From Hydractinia symbiolongicarpus (lineage: Eukaryota > Cnidaria > Hydrozoa > Anthoathecata > Hydractiniidae): DNA of 64,000 bases. Below are positions 22,729 through 35,236 of the stretch, piece after piece. A program made the position numbers and the translations under genes. The notes under the pieces are model-generated. The model was not told the DNA's origin. It worked only from the letters and a program-made list of their open reading frames with translations, and did no database searches. Location: the NCBI RefSeq assembly GCF_029227915.1, contig NC_079883.1, forward strand, positions 2,728,001 to 2,792,000. Reading direction: 5' to 3'. Positions within the stretch are counted from its first letter, which is position 1. Every line of letters starts with the position of its first letter.

Positions 22729-24837
22729 AAAAATCGCTCGGGCTCAAAGTTGTATCATTTTATTCGAATGAACGTTATATTTCTTTCCAACGATTTAGTA
22801 CTCGGACTTTTAACAGTGTTTTATGTAACTATAACATGAGAGTGAAGTTTTAATATGCATCACATTTTCTGACGTCGCTATATTTGGCAAAGAAATTTTC
22901 AGCTCGATATTTTTTAGTTGTTCTTTGCACATTTTCATAACCGACTGCCTCTACCCTATGCGATCCAGGGTTTTTTGAAAATATAAACGGGAGTACCACT
23001 TCATTTTCCGTAACCCAACGTTCTTTTTAAAGTCCCTGCTAGGTAGTTATTTACACGTTTCTAATGATAAATTGACGGAAATCGCTGTAAAAACTGGAAA
23101 TTTCAGGAGTTGGCCACCCTAGCTGAAAAAGACCTTTTTTGAAACTGCAAAGGGTGAGAGTGGTATAAGCATTATTTCGCGCCGATAACATCAGGTAGTG
23201 AATGTGAAAGATTCGTCGCTTCCTGTGCTGATTAGGATACTCGGCCCTCCGTCCTCTCCACGGGAAAAGTTTAAAAACCTTGGGGTTTAATATGCATTTC
23301 TGCGATTTTTTTACCTTCTTTAATAATAAAGCTTGATACTTTTTCAATTTCGTTTTCATTTGTTTGCTCTGACCACCTGATATGAGAGAATTTTGATATC
23401 ATAATCTATAAATAGTTTAATGAAACAACCTTTGTTTTCTAAAATTAGAAAGTTGGATGTTTAGGATGGAGGTAGATATAATTTCCTGTTTCTCAATTAA
23501 CACAGTCTTGTTTACAAGAGAATTAAAATATTCAACTTCCTCTGCATCGAAGAACAATGACAAAATCTATTTAACTTTTCGAAATGTTATATCCTAGGTT
23601 TAACTGGATTTTTTATTGACACTAGATGCCACTCGTGTTATTCCTTGTTTCTTGTTGTAGTTAAAAGCAGTTATACTATACGCTTTTCTACCGCTGCGTC
23701 AAAACAACACAAATGTCGATGAAAAAAGAGATAATCAAAGTCCTTTTTGATACACTCTAGTAGGATTTCTCTAACCCAGATAGCTTCGAAACTCGTATGC
23801 TACCATATTGGTGTTTCCTATTACAAATTAGTTCTGTGCAGTGTGCGGCGAAGTATCCCGTGTATATTAACGTATCACATTAATTAAGAATGTAATGATG
23901 AGTCAGCAAAACGGAAAACGAACTATCTACAGTAATTATTTTATTTTTATGCGTGAAAGAAAAGATTAAAAACTGGATAAGGTTACTACTACTTAAAAAA
24001 GCAGTATCAAACCAAGATGAGAAAAGAAAAAAAATTCCCAAGGGATCGCCTTTAAACCAATTGCCCTTTTCCTAAATCAACTCCATCTTTTACAGTGTTG
24101 CACAGGTCTATTTTTGGATTGTGCCGAATATTTAAAAATGGAATATAATAGAAATAAAAAAAGCGTATTATGAATAGCCTTTTACGAGTTACTGTTGAAA
24201 CAAATTAGCTTCAAATGAACCACTGCCAACAACGAAACGGATAATAAGCTGGCCACAATCTTCCTTCTCGTTACCTTCGATGTTATTGTTATCATGGATG
24301 AGACCCCACACGTTTCTGACATATGTACGTCGTTTATGAACTTGATTTCATCGGCATAGCTCTTGATATCCATACGATGTTTATTAGAACGCACTGCATG
24401 AGTCATTCATAAAACACGTTAAATTGCATGCGGCAAAATATCCCACATGTGTTTTTACCACAGATGTAAATGTTCGATTATTTATTTGCCTACAGACTAA
24501 TCGGATTAGTTAAACCAAATTAAAAAAATCGCAGAGAGACAGCTATATACAATCTTGTCCACAGGGCTTCTTTTTAGCTTTCTAAGATGTGGCTAGCGCG
24601 AAAGAATCAAGTCCAAAAAGCGAAAAAAAGGTCTGTGAAAGATATTGAGACATTGCTACCGTGGTACCATTTTGCGCAGAGACAGACACAATACGGGTAT
24701 CCATACTATAGAGATTTCCATAATTGAACACTGCTTGCTTGAAATTCCGCATTTAAAGAATTATCTATGATCCCTAACCAATAACATTGAAGGATTTTGT
24801 ATTGTTCCGTTTGACAGTTTTTGTCAACATGACAGGC
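22729..24837. other. DRAP1 3' flank, non-genic
   Basis: The DRAP1 3' UTR lies at the left; an AATAAA at about 23326 is a possible distal poly(A) signal. Minus-strand open stretches at 23051-23359 and 24182-24406 have no recognisable domain. Confidence 0.4.
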
Positions 24838-24953
24838 AATTATTGACGTCAGCAAACTTCTGATAGAATACCGTTTGTTAGTCTGTCGGCGTCATGCTAC
24901 GACTGCAGACTAACAAATGGTATTCTATGAGAAGTTTGCTGATGTCCATAATT
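24838..24953. repeat. Foldback: inverted repeat with about 48-bp arms
   Basis: The left arm contains GTCAGCAAACTTCTGATAGA and ACCGTTTGTTAGTCTG. The right arm is its reverse complement with about five mismatches. The loop is about 20 bp. Typical of a solo foldback or MITE; it could also be transcribed as a hairpin. Confidence 0.85.
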
Positions 24954-25675
24954 ACAAGAATAAAATTTGAAGATTGCTTCCCTCTAATTTTTCAGTTGTT
25001 CTAAATGAAGTTCCGGCCGAATCTGGAAAAAACCCTGGAATAATGTTATTTAAATTTAGTTTTGCGGGTTTATCTGCAGTGTGTTTTTTTCGCAGGTAAG
25101 TTTATTCTCACATAGTTTTAACCGTAAGTGGGATTTGCGGGATAAACACATGGACTTATACAAGTTTGCTAAAAAACGCTAAAAATTATTTATTCTATCT
25201 GAGGTTCTATACACTTTTTGCTTTTTGTACTGAGAATTCCTTTTTTCCAGTGTTAAAACATACGTAGGCTCAAACTCGATTGTGTTAGTACTAAGTAAGC
25301 GAATGTACTGAATATTGCTGAACAGTGTAAACGTATCAAATCACTTTTACATTATATTTTCGAAATATACAAATTTATATATACATATATACATTCTACA
25401 AAAGTCTATATACAAGGCACAAATGTTTTACGCGCGAAATAGATTTTTTTTTCTCGCAGTGGAAAAAGTAATACACGCAAAAATTAGTAGGAATACGCTA
25501 TATCTTCCTCTTTGATTGTTTTTCCTTTACTTGAAATATATTTCTGCATCAAGTACTTTTGTGCACCAATACGTGAGCTAGATAAGCAATTTAGTTTCCA
25601 GTGATTTTTGCGTTTTGTTAAGAAGGCGCATGCAATGAACTTCAAATGATGTTGATAAACACAGACTTATCATCT

Positions 25676-28600
25676 CTAATACAGCTCATCATCCAATTTT
25701 TCTCGCACATCTTCAATGATTGGCTCTCGTAAACGCTCCTGCGGTGTGCTATTTATCTCCACCGTTGTTGTTATCGGTCCTTCTTCTTGCTGAAAAGTGT
25801 TTTCATTAGAGAGAGTATAGCTAATAGGAATAGCTATGCACGAAGGCCGCTTCGATGAAGACACACTTGCACGCATGTTGTAACTTCTACGATTCCAGTT
25901 GGACCAATCTACCTGTACTTTATTGTCACTGAAATATCGTCTCTCATTGGTTCCTGGCAGGTTTCTTTTGCTGACCTTATGCACTTCCACAACCCTTTCC
26001 CTAAAAAAAAACGAAAAAAATTATGGCAAAACTCTTGGTAATCTTAAGGCGTTGGAAAAGAGGGTTAGTCATTTTCTTTGAAAAAGTTCCGGAGTTTAAA
26101 TTACTGAACGTCTAAATTATACTGTAGACTGGATGTGCTAACCTTTTTTAGCCTCGAATGTTGCGTATTATTGTCGTATTATTGCAAAAATGTTGCGCAA
26201 TAAGTTATTTCAACAAAAATAGTGAAACATTGTTTTTTATTAGCAAAATTTTCTTGCAATATGAAGCTTAAATGCTCCAAAAAACAAGCAACTGGTAAGC
26301 GAGAGTCTAGTCTGAAAAACGGGAAAAAATGAAAAGTTAAAAAAAGGATTATAAACTAGTAATTTTTTTCGAGAGTTTCCTTGTCGTAAAAGATATGAAT
26401 ACTATGTAAAAATGTAATAAACCATTCTCGTCCCCAGAGCTCTTTGAGATTAAACCTCGAGTTTCGAGTTTAACTCAAAAAGCTCTGGGGTCGAGAATGA
26501 TAATAAACAAAATTTACCACAGCAAACGTGATAAACAAAAGTTTTCGACTGTTGTTACTGAGCAAGCAATCACATGAATCTGTCTTTCCAAGTAGAAAGA
26601 CAATGAAAACAAATTATAAACCACCTAGCCTGTAAAATAAAGTCTGACTTTTATGTCGATTATAAAAAATCGTGTATTTATTTTGTTTATATTTTGTTTA
26701 ATAGAAATATATCTTCATTGCGCTTTTGTGAAGTACAATCCTATGTATGTATTTATTTATTTATCTATTATACGTCCGTCCTAACAATTTACAAATCGAA
26801 GTCGCGTGTGTCCACTCATATTTTAAAATGTCGTATATGGCTGTGGTGAAATCGTCGCCATGTGGTTGGACTTAGTGACGCTTAACATAACGCTAAATGT
26901 GAGATCACACGTTTTATAAAAAATTTTCCTATGTTTTTTTACTTAAAAAATGCGGTACGTGTGAGCAAGGATGGTGTAAGTAATAACACGAGATTGTGGA
27001 CAACGTTTCCCTATAAGTAAATTGACACTAAGGACCAAGTTGTGTACCAGAACTCTTGCCGACAACGTTTCTATGGATGCGATGTTTTTCGTCTGCGATG
27101 TTGCTATGGCGACACTGCAATGATAGCATTTTTGGCTACAAATGTTTTCACGACAAGAATGCAAAAAATAGTACGTGGGTGACAATATTTTTATTAAAAG
27201 GGTTCCAAAAATCAACTTTGGTTACTGCTTATAACTGACAAAAAACTCTTTTACTCAATCAAGGAATATTATAAAAGATCAATAGAAATTATCCAACGTA
27301 GAGACAAACCGCTTAATCACGTAATCATGACAGATAAAAAAACGAGGAAAATTAGCAATTGCCTAAACACTACGATGACTCGATTTTGGTCGTAGGCAGC
27401 TGCGGTATTGGTGTAGCTGACCGCATGCGATTTATAGAATCAATTTATGGCGGCGAAGATGCGTCATCATTTGTGTCTTGCGCCGGTGGAACAATTAATT
27501 CAACAGTTAGAGGGAAATCCCGGCTGGTGGGATCAAAGAAAATTACTTCTAGGAAAACGATTTCTATTAACGCCACTTTGGAAAGTCGTGCCTTGCCTTT
27601 TACCAAATGAGATTAGTTTAATATTTGGGGGGAATTAACAGTGTGGCCAAACAATCCAAAAAAATGTTTAACATAATGTTTAACATAATAAATTTAGGCC
27701 AGTGTGCCGTTCCTGCTAACCTCTCGACGTAAAAAATTATAAGTTATATTATGTTAACTCTCAGGTGTACCCTTTTTAGCTTTCCAAAACTTGAGTTGCG
27801 ATTGAGGCCTGAGGTAGAGATCTAGATGGTGTGACCGGTAGCAGATATCAGAAAGGAAGAGAGAAGCTCTAGGAAAGAAATTGATCCAATTGATACGGTC
27901 GTTCGCTTGATTATATCACACATTGATCATGCAACACCAGTATATCAATATTTCAATTTTTACAACGTTTCTACAACGTTTTTACAACGTGTTTACAACG
28001 TTTTTACAACGTGTTTACTACGTTATTGTTATGTAAGATTGATGTAAACCTTTACATGTACTTTAGAAATATTTTTCAAAAAAAATAACTTTTACGACAA
28101 TTAATTTTCCCGACAAGTTATGTTCGCGACAAGTAATTTTCGCGAAGTTACCTGGTCTTTTGATTTTTCAAGAAATAAATCTTTGCGAATTTCGCGAATA
28201 GCTTATTTGAAAATTTAATTTTGCGAAATAGTAATTGGCGAAAATTTATTCCCGCGCAAATAATTTCTTAAGATTCTCGTTTTTATAAGAACGTTAGATT
28301 AAGATATTTCCTAAAATAAGGACGTACTCATAAGTTAGAATACCTAAAAAAACTAAATTAATTTCGAATAGTTTTTTTTCCCTTTAACGTATTCCTTCTT
28401 CTGAAATACCTGCACAAATAAGAACATTCAAGGCTGGAAAACGTTAACAGGTCAGGTCAGAAAGGTGAAATCGTGGTATAGATTTTTAGCAGAAAGCGTA
28501 TATTAGTGTCAAAAACATTGCGTTGATTTCTTTATACAAAACTGGCATTTGTTTTTAAATAATTTGTCAGAAAATACTTAAATCTTCCATAGTCCGTCTA

Positions 28601-29101
28601 TGATATTCCTTCGAAAAACAGGGGTAAACAAAAGGTTAACACAGCCTGTCACCTAACCCATCTATGCTAAGAGGGAAAAATATTTGTAAAAAAAAAAAGA
28701 ATTCTGGCTATTAAAATGTGAAAAATTGTTGCTGAAGAATTTTATAAAAAAAATCGATGAAAAACAACAGTGCTGTTACATTAAAAAATATTACAACATA
28801 AAAAGAAATTTACCCAAGCGGAAAACATGAAAAAAGTAAAATGAAAAATTATGTAAGAGAGGTTTATGAGCAAAATAGATCAACCCATTCTTACTCGAAG
28901 CAAAGATGACTTCGTTAATAAATAGAAAAAATACCTTCTCTGCATTGTCAGCAAAACATGAATAATCAACAACAGTATAATAAATCCAGTTGCAGTTACT
29001 GTGATCGATATCGCCAAAAATATTTTAGTTGAGATGGCTTCCACACAGCGGATATTGATAAAAAAAGAAAGTAAAATTAACAAGTACTTCATTTTGAACA
29101 T
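25676..29101 (-). CDS. Uncharacterised small single-pass membrane protein (2 exons)
   Basis: Exon 1 is 28935-29101 and exon 2 is 25676-26000, joined by AG/GTATTT and TTTTTTTTTAG/G borders in matching phase, giving 163 residues from the first ATG (160 from the second). Residues 4-22 (MKYLLILLSFFINIRCVEA) look like a signal peptide. Only a few residues (ISTK) separate it from a transmembrane segment at about 27-51 (IFLAISITVTATGFIILLLI..). A basic stop-transfer stretch follows (MQRRRER) and a cytoplasmic tail of about 105 residues, rich in Ser/Arg at first and acidic at the end (EDVREKLDDELY). There is almost no ectodomain. Additional exons could lie in the 2.9-kb intron. I do not recognise the family. 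Confidence 0.55.
26428..26502. repeat. Foldback palindrome (TCGTCCCCAGAGCTCTTTG family)
   Basis: ATTCTCGTCCCCAGAGCTCT..GAG at the left faces CTCAAAAAGCTCTGGGGTCGAGAAT at the right, with a short spacer that is itself palindromic (CTCGAGTTTCGAG). Related scraps occur near 8094, 32484 and 43464. Confidence 0.8.
27447..27638 (+). CDS. Small ORF of unknown nature in the membrane-protein intron
   Basis: A 63-codon ATG ORF with higher GC than its surroundings. It contains GNPGWWDQRKLLLGKRFLL and ends SLIFGGN. The composition looks protein-like but there is no splice or promoter support and no family that I recognise. It could be a transposon scrap or chance. Confidence 0.2.
   Translation: MAAKMRHHLCLAPVEQLIQQLEGNPGWWDQRKLLLGKRFLLTPLWKVVPCLLPNEISLIFGGN
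27960..28025. repeat. Short tandem repeat ACAACGTTTTT/ACAACGTGTTT
   Basis: Six to seven iterations of an 11-bp motif that alternates between two variants. Confidence 0.85.
28085..28270. repeat. Dispersed GCGAAAATT/CCCGCG palindromic family
   Basis: Iterated TTTTCGCGAAG, TTTGCGAATTTCGCGAA and GCGAAAATTTATTCCCGCGC strings. Related runs are at about 6515, 19945, 40550, 41650, 42200 and 54410. Confidence 0.6.
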
Positions 29102-32100
29102 AGAATCATGTCACTTAAGTTTGACATTTACAAAATTTCTATCACGCAAGTTAACAAGCCAAGTTATGCTCTTCATGGACAGCCTGAATAACTTATGATA
29201 TAATTTACAACTTATGGCTTTGCTAATGACTCTTTCCTGCCTGCTAATTACTCGATTAAACCTTCATTACTGTGTATAGCTTTCTGATTACAAATTTATA
29301 AAAATAATTTCTTCATCTGTTCCATAATCTTCCCAGCGGTAAACAGAAAGCTTAAACAATGGAAATTTTCAGTTATTATTATTATTGTTGTTGTTGTTCT
29401 TGTGTTTGTTGTTGTTTTTGTCCTTGTTGTTGTTGTTGTTGTTGTTGCTGTTGTTTGTATCTTATTATACTTTGTTTGTTTTTATATTGTAAATTTTTAT
29501 TAAAAAATAGATCAGGAAAAATATTAGCGGAACTGGTTAATAAAGTATTTCTTTATCATTTGAGATAAGATACGGAAAAACAGAATGAAATTAGAATTTG
29601 TATAGATCCTCAACATTTCTGTGGTTTCATTATTATCAAAATAGAATGGACAAAACTACGACAATATCTTCAGTCTTCGTTGCATCCTGAATTTATTTTA
29701 CTGCTCAGACTGACAGATTAACATTGTATTAGCGGGCGATTTTTTTGTTATAAAAAGCTTATTGTGAAGTAAAGGCAACATCTTATAGGCCAGTTTTGGT
29801 TAAATTTTAGAAAAAAAAATCAGTTTACGAGGAAAAAACGTATCTTCTGTTATTTTAAAATTATTTAAATTTTGAGGACAATAGAAATATCTTCTACATT
29901 AAGTGGTTTTAGTAATAGCAAGAGAATCACATTTCCGTGACGTTGTTCATCTACGTCAAGAGTGCAATGTAGCCATTATTATCACTTTGTTAATTCATCA
30001 TTATTTTCATTGTATTTTAACATCTTCTACTTTCAACTCCTTTAAGGAAGCTGCTGAACTTCCGTCAGCAAAATGTGTTTTTAAAAAGTAAGAAAACGAT
30101 CACCATTGTAATGGCTTGACATAAGACACAGTTCATGTCATTACTTCCGTCTTTTTGACGAAATGTGCCAGGACGTGCAACGGAACCATCTGATGGAGTC
30201 GGGCAACAAGCAAATCAAAACATCAACAGAAGTCAAGAAGCTAGTTTGAATATCACCGATATTGCGTTCTAGGCTCCTTGTCAAGGGAAGAATTTTAGAT
30301 AAACAGATTTTTAAGCTAAATGCTAATGAAAAGAAACGTCACTGCAGTGAAACTGTCTCATAACAGACATCCTTTACAGCAAAATAACTTTCTACACCAG
30401 ACACTTCGCAAGAATGGATGGAATGACAGTCGAACTCTCATAAAATTTCTATGTAACGGTTACTTATAGCGAACACCTCAATCCTAAATCTACTTGCTGG
30501 TTTCCTCCCCATGTAAGTATCAGCGTTAGTGTTAGAACCCTATTGAGGGGGTGGGGCATAACCGAAAAGCGAGAGTGTATGTTTTGGAAATTGCATAAAA
30601 AGAGACGTTTTGGTACCACAAACAACAAATTATATCAAAACAAAAATTCGCTTTTTTATTGTTACGACCTATACTGTTATATATGCGCGTAAAAAGCAAT
30701 CCCAAAGTCGACTTTTTACATAACAACAAATTAGCTGTTTTGTCGCCGTCAGGGTTGTTTTTAAAGTGAACGGCCTACCATGAAAAAGGTCTTCTTAGAA
30801 GTTGTTGAGTTGGACTGAGAGAGTTTGGAGAAGGTTCTTTTATGTCTCTTTACCTTCTAAAAGCTTTGGATTCTAGCTAGCTAGCTAGCTGTATTTAACT
30901 TCATTGATTAGGGTGAAGGTCTAAAGTTTTTCCGTACAATGGCAGATATTCTTCGTGTATGTTTTAGCTAGAAAAAGTAAAACAAGCTGGAACCTGTGCT
31001 TTTATGTAGAAAGACTACTGTCAAATTTTGGTACTTTCTCAAAAACTTAGTGCGCAAAATAGAAAATACCGGATTTCTGTTTTTGCTAGGACGTTAAAGA
31101 AAGGATGTACCACGTATTTTTGAATCTTTGTCGCAGAGAAGTTTTTTTTTAATAATGCTTCAATAGATGTTCGATGGATAGTAAAACTGCACTTAAGCGC
31201 TCCACATGTATTCTGTCTGTCTTGCGATAAATATTTTTATCGACGTTGTTCCAACAAGCAAATATTTGTTAGCTGAAAATGGTAACTGCCAGTAGTAACA
31301 GGCTAGTTAACCTAGATTATTCCACAGACTAACCTCTGGCAACCTTTTTATAATAATGGCGGCATTTTGTCAGCTCAAAATGGTTGCGCACGACTTTAAT
31401 TACTACCTCTCGCCACTTTGTTGAGTAATCCAGTTATCCTAAGGGAGCGAGATGTAACAATGCGGAAAACGACAGACTAAAGAGCGGCAGCTATTTTGTA
31501 GAATAACATATTTAATAGAATTAGTTGTGGTAAACGCTTACGAAACTTGGAATATCATGCCTTTCGCTAAAATTAGACAGGATTACGCGTAATAAAGACA
31601 ACTAGAATATCATTTTATCGAAACACTTTTTTAAAAATGGAAATAAAACTTAAGCTCAGTTTACATTTTTTAGAACTGTAACAAATAATCAATTTTCTTT
31701 TTGTTTGAGTGCACCTCTCTGCATGTGAGTAATTACCCTAATTAAACGGAATCGATTTCTTCTCAATGATGAGTATTTATTCCGATAAAGGATGAGAAAC
31801 CCTTCCTTTTCTAATTTCGAGTTTAAGTTTTTATGTAAAACTACTTAAGGAAGTCGCTTATGCCTTAAGATTGTAAAAACGGATATATTTTAATACCGGT
31901 TCTTCAATTTTGTGCTTAGCTCATGGTGTAGTTATTGTATTAGACTAGTTAGTAGCCCGTGGACAATTTTACAGGTTCGCCCGTCTTTAGTATGTCGCAT
32001 TTCGTGTTTCTGTCACGTAGCATTCTCCTGCGTAAACAGGAAAAATACAGCTATTATTATAGGGATAAAAAAAACCCTAACAATTTTAAGAATTATCAAA

Positions 32101-33739
32101 AATTTCTCATTTGTGATATTCTCAGGAAGGGTTAGAGAAATCCGAAATAGCTCTGATATATAGAAGACAGAAAGTTGTTTTTTCACGATTGCGTTGGGTG
32201 CTAAAGTAAGTATGGGTAACACAATGTTAGTCTTTCATTGTACGTTATTCGATGTAGACAGTGCGGTGAAAGGTTAATTGCTTCATGAAATTAATGCAAG
32301 GTGATAAAAATATAGATTAAAGTAATTTGATATACATATATTTATTTGTACTTGGAATTAATTATAATGCTTTGATTTCAGGTGTGCTAACAACCTCCCT
32401 TTTATAAAACCGTCCCGTCAGAACATAGGCACGATATTGGTATATGAAAAAACTGTCATCAGTACTAAGTTGGCACTTGTTTCCTCGTCCCAGACCTCTT
32501 TACTGACGACCATACTTTGAGACATGCACGTCGATGTGGAATCAAAACTACTCATGTCTATACCGACTACTAAGTAATTTTGTTCCCAGATAATAACAAT
32601 CCAAGTCTTTTGACTTTTTCGCGCCATTAATCCCCAGAGTCTCTCGCCCCTGACTTGTTATTATGGAGCAGCCAATATTTCCCGCTGTCAAATTAATAAG
32701 AAAAAGCTAAAAGCCCCGGGAATAAGGCTTTACGTGAAATATCTATCTCTAAATAGGTGAAACATTACATTTTCGTGAGAATTTGTTTTCATGAATGCGA
32801 ACGGTTGATTAATAGACCTTTTCCAAATTTCCTAATTATGCCAAACTCAATTAAAGAGGTCGATACTAAAATGATTCTTATTCGTAAGTCCCTTAGAAAA
32901 AAGTAGAACAAACTACCTAATTTTGTAAATATTTTTTTTTTTTAAGTGCCTCAATGCCGAGCTGAAAGTTACGGTCAAACGCTTCAAATAGCCGAGCTTC
33001 CTAAGAAGAGCTTCGTTTTCAAAATAATTATTTTCTTTGAAAATAAATAAAACCCAACCAGAATATTATATTGCTCTAAAAACTTCATTTTTGTCATGAT
33101 AATTTAATATTCTATCTGAATGTTTTTATTTAAAGAGCATATAGAACCATTATAAAATTTTGGATGACGTTGTAATTATTATAATTTATGAAATACGGGA
33201 AAGGTGTATTGGATTTGAAAAAGGGACATATTTTATATGTTTAAGGTTTTTTTCTAGTATTATTCATCCGGGAAAGGTTCTGTCATTCACCAACAGTAAA
33301 GTTTGTGTTCTAATCAAATTCATCTTAGGAATTAGCCGTCTCTATCATTAGCATATCGTTTGTTTTACAGGAGGCTGGCCATTTTTCTAAGCAAATTTTT
33401 TAAAAATAACCATCTCTAGTATATAGCTCTATAAGCAGAAAAAATGAGGCTACTAATTCATGTAAGTTTATTCCTATTTGTCGTATAGTTAATACAAGAT
33501 ATTATCTTGAAATTAACTTTTTCTATAGCTTTCTTTCTCCGTTTGAAAAATCTTAAAAAAGTAACACCGTACTTTTGCGCGAAAACAAGCAGATACATAA
33601 ATGTATACACCAGAAGTACAGAAGAAGTTGTTATACAAAAGAGCTAAAATCATCAAAAAGGCAAAAAGCCCGGAAACGAGGTTGCCTTTAAACAAAAGTA
33701 GAAATGTTTACGTAAATAAATAGTAATTTCTTGTTATTC
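29102..33739. other. Non-genic interval between the membrane-protein and cystine-knot genes
   Basis: Holds a GTT microsatellite at about 29380-29455 (responsible for an artefactual Cys-rich ORF), a (CTAG)n run at about 30878-30890 and half of a dispersed duplication at about 31740-31935. Short ORFs have no support. Confidence 0.45.
31740..31935. repeat. Dispersed duplication, copy 1
   Basis: TTCTTCTCAATGATGAGTAT, AGAAACCCTTCCTTTTCTAA and TTAGCTCATGGTGTAGTT recur collinearly at 37446-37668. Confidence 0.75.
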
Positions 33740-34177
33740 TTATTTGTCACATAAAATACAAGCGCACGAGTCAATGACTTGGTAGTTAAATTTCCTGATT
33801 CTCCATCTTGATCCCTTTCGGCATTGTAATTGTACTGTTTCCCAATGAAATGTTTTCACCTTGCAACTTTTACACATGCTAAGTGTGTCCTTATTTCCAG
33901 GTACGTAAAGAGAATTGCAATAACCACTGCACTGACGTGATGGTACTATTTCCGGTCTGCATTTCTTATGTTCCACTGTGAGATTGTAAGAATGTACTTT
34001 GCACAGAGTGAAATCAACTTCTGATTGATGTGTAACAGCAGCTGCCGGCTTGTTTTGTTTACCGGTAAATAAACGTAAGACCTGATTCAAAATCGCGGTT
34101 CGTGGTGCACCATCTGCTAGACATAGAGTCGACAACAGTGCAACATGAAGAAGTAAGAATGATTTGAACAATGTCAT
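33740..34177 (-). CDS. Secreted cystine-knot protein, bursicon/DAN-like
   Basis: A 145-residue single-exon ORF. Residues 1-24 are a signal peptide (FKSFLLLHVALLSTLCLA). The mature part has ten cysteines, at 59, 73, 83, 87, 102, 105, 119, 138, 140 and 143. CSGYC (83-87) and CAC..C (138-143) are the diagnostic CxGxC and terminal CxC of C-terminal cystine-knot proteins. Spacing and the text CRPEIVPSRQCSGYC resemble bursicon and DAN/gremlin-type knots more than TGF-beta ligands. Such proteins are secreted ligands (for example of LGR receptors) or BMP antagonists; which applies is unknown. One N-glycosylation site (NLT) lies between the first two mature cysteines. The ATG follows an acceptor (TTCTATTTAG at 34181-34190), consistent with a non-coding first exon near 35.15 kb. 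Confidence 0.85.
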   Translation of the reverse strand: MTLFKSFLLLHVALLSTLCLADGAPRTAILNQVLRLFTGKQNKPAAAVTHQSEVDFTLCKVHSYNLTVEHKKCRPEIVPSRQCSGYCNSLYVPGNKDTLSMCKSCKVKTFHWETVQLQCRKGSRWRIRKFNYQVIDSCACILCDK

Positions 34178-34546
34178 TGTCTAAATAGAATAAGAAAAGA
34201 TTATATCAGCCGTATTTTGTTTAAAATGGTAGCTAAATTGCTACTTTGTGTTGAGGATACACAAAACATCGATTCTTAGGATATGCACGACAGGTGATAA
34301 TCTAAGGACTAGAATATACAACAGTCGCGAACCTGTGAATTTTCAGTTGGCTAACGACTAGTCTAAAATAATAGCCATATTCTGGCAATTCAACATGCTT
34401 GCTTTGCAGTCCAATTTTAGACCTTTGCAAAACAGTGTTTTACTTCATGCTAACAGGCGAAAAGAATGTATGAAATACCGATGCTAAAAATATGTCCAAT
34501 GGACGAATTTCCGTGGATTTCTCTACGGGCTAACGACTACTTTAGG

Positions 34547-34638
34547 TAAAGGCCGGCTCAAATGCAGCCAAGATTTCATCCAACATCGTAAATTTTTGAT
34601 GTTGTATGAAATGTTGGATGCTTTTAAGCCGGCCTTTA
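34547..34638. repeat. Hairpin/foldback in the 5' intron of the cystine-knot gene
   Basis: Left arm TAAAGGCCGGCTCAAATGCA.. and right arm ..TTTTAAGCCGGCCTTTA are inverted over about 42 bp with a few mismatches and a loop of about 8 bp. This could be a miniature foldback element or a transcribed hairpin. Confidence 0.85.
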
Positions 34639-35139
34639 GGAAACTTTTGTAGTAATTTAACTTTTCTTCGCCAAAAAAAAAAACAAGACATCGTAAACGT
34701 TTAGTCAAATTATAGTCTAAGTGTTAAAATTAGACTTTTAATTTTAAAATTACAAAGCACGAAAATTTGCTTTGGAGAGGTGCACAAAACTCTCGAATCT
34801 GCAAAAAAATATTCCCGAAAAATTTCTTAAAAAGTTTTTATCTGAAAGTAGTATTTTTATTACCCAGGCAATTCAACGGCACACAGACAGATGAAACCTC
34901 AAATGATACGCTGAAAATGTCTACCATCTTGGATACAACGAGATACTAGTAAACGCCATCATACATTCCGCAGATAAAATGTGCCAACAATAAGGAAACA
35001 GCTCCGTCATCAGATGAACTGGCTATCTTATAACCAACACGTCGTGAGTTAGTAAAGTGATTATTGTTGGTAATTTTATATGCACTTTCTTTGCAACAAA
35101 ATATAAATATAGGGGAGAATTCTTCATATTAGGACTTAC

Positions 35140-35205
35140 CTTTTTCGCTGATTTGTCTACGTCTTAAATTGCTAACTGAGGTACTCAGTAAGTAAATGTT
35201 CTGAC
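35140..35205 (-). other. Probable non-coding first exon of the cystine-knot gene
   Basis: The minus strand has a donor AAAAAG/GTAAGT ending at 35140. The upstream border is set only by the usual 25-30 bp distance from the TATA box. The intron would run 34181-35139 and end at the acceptor just before the start codon. Confidence 0.5.
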
Positions 35206-35227
35206 TTCTTTGTGAATAGATTTCTGA

Positions 35228-35236
35228 CTTATATAC
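35228..35236 (-). promoter_or_regulatory. TATA box of the cystine-knot gene
   Basis: GTATATAAG on the minus strand, at suitable distance from the inferred first exon. Confidence 0.5.

Noticed and set aside
25042-25095. Short plus-strand ATG reading MLFKFSFAGLSAVCFFR before a GTAAGT donor, like a signal-peptide exon
   Set aside because: No compatible downstream exon found on the plus strand. Too short to support alone.
29359-29568. Cysteine-rich plus-strand ORF
   Set aside because: The cysteines come from a GTT/TGT microsatellite.
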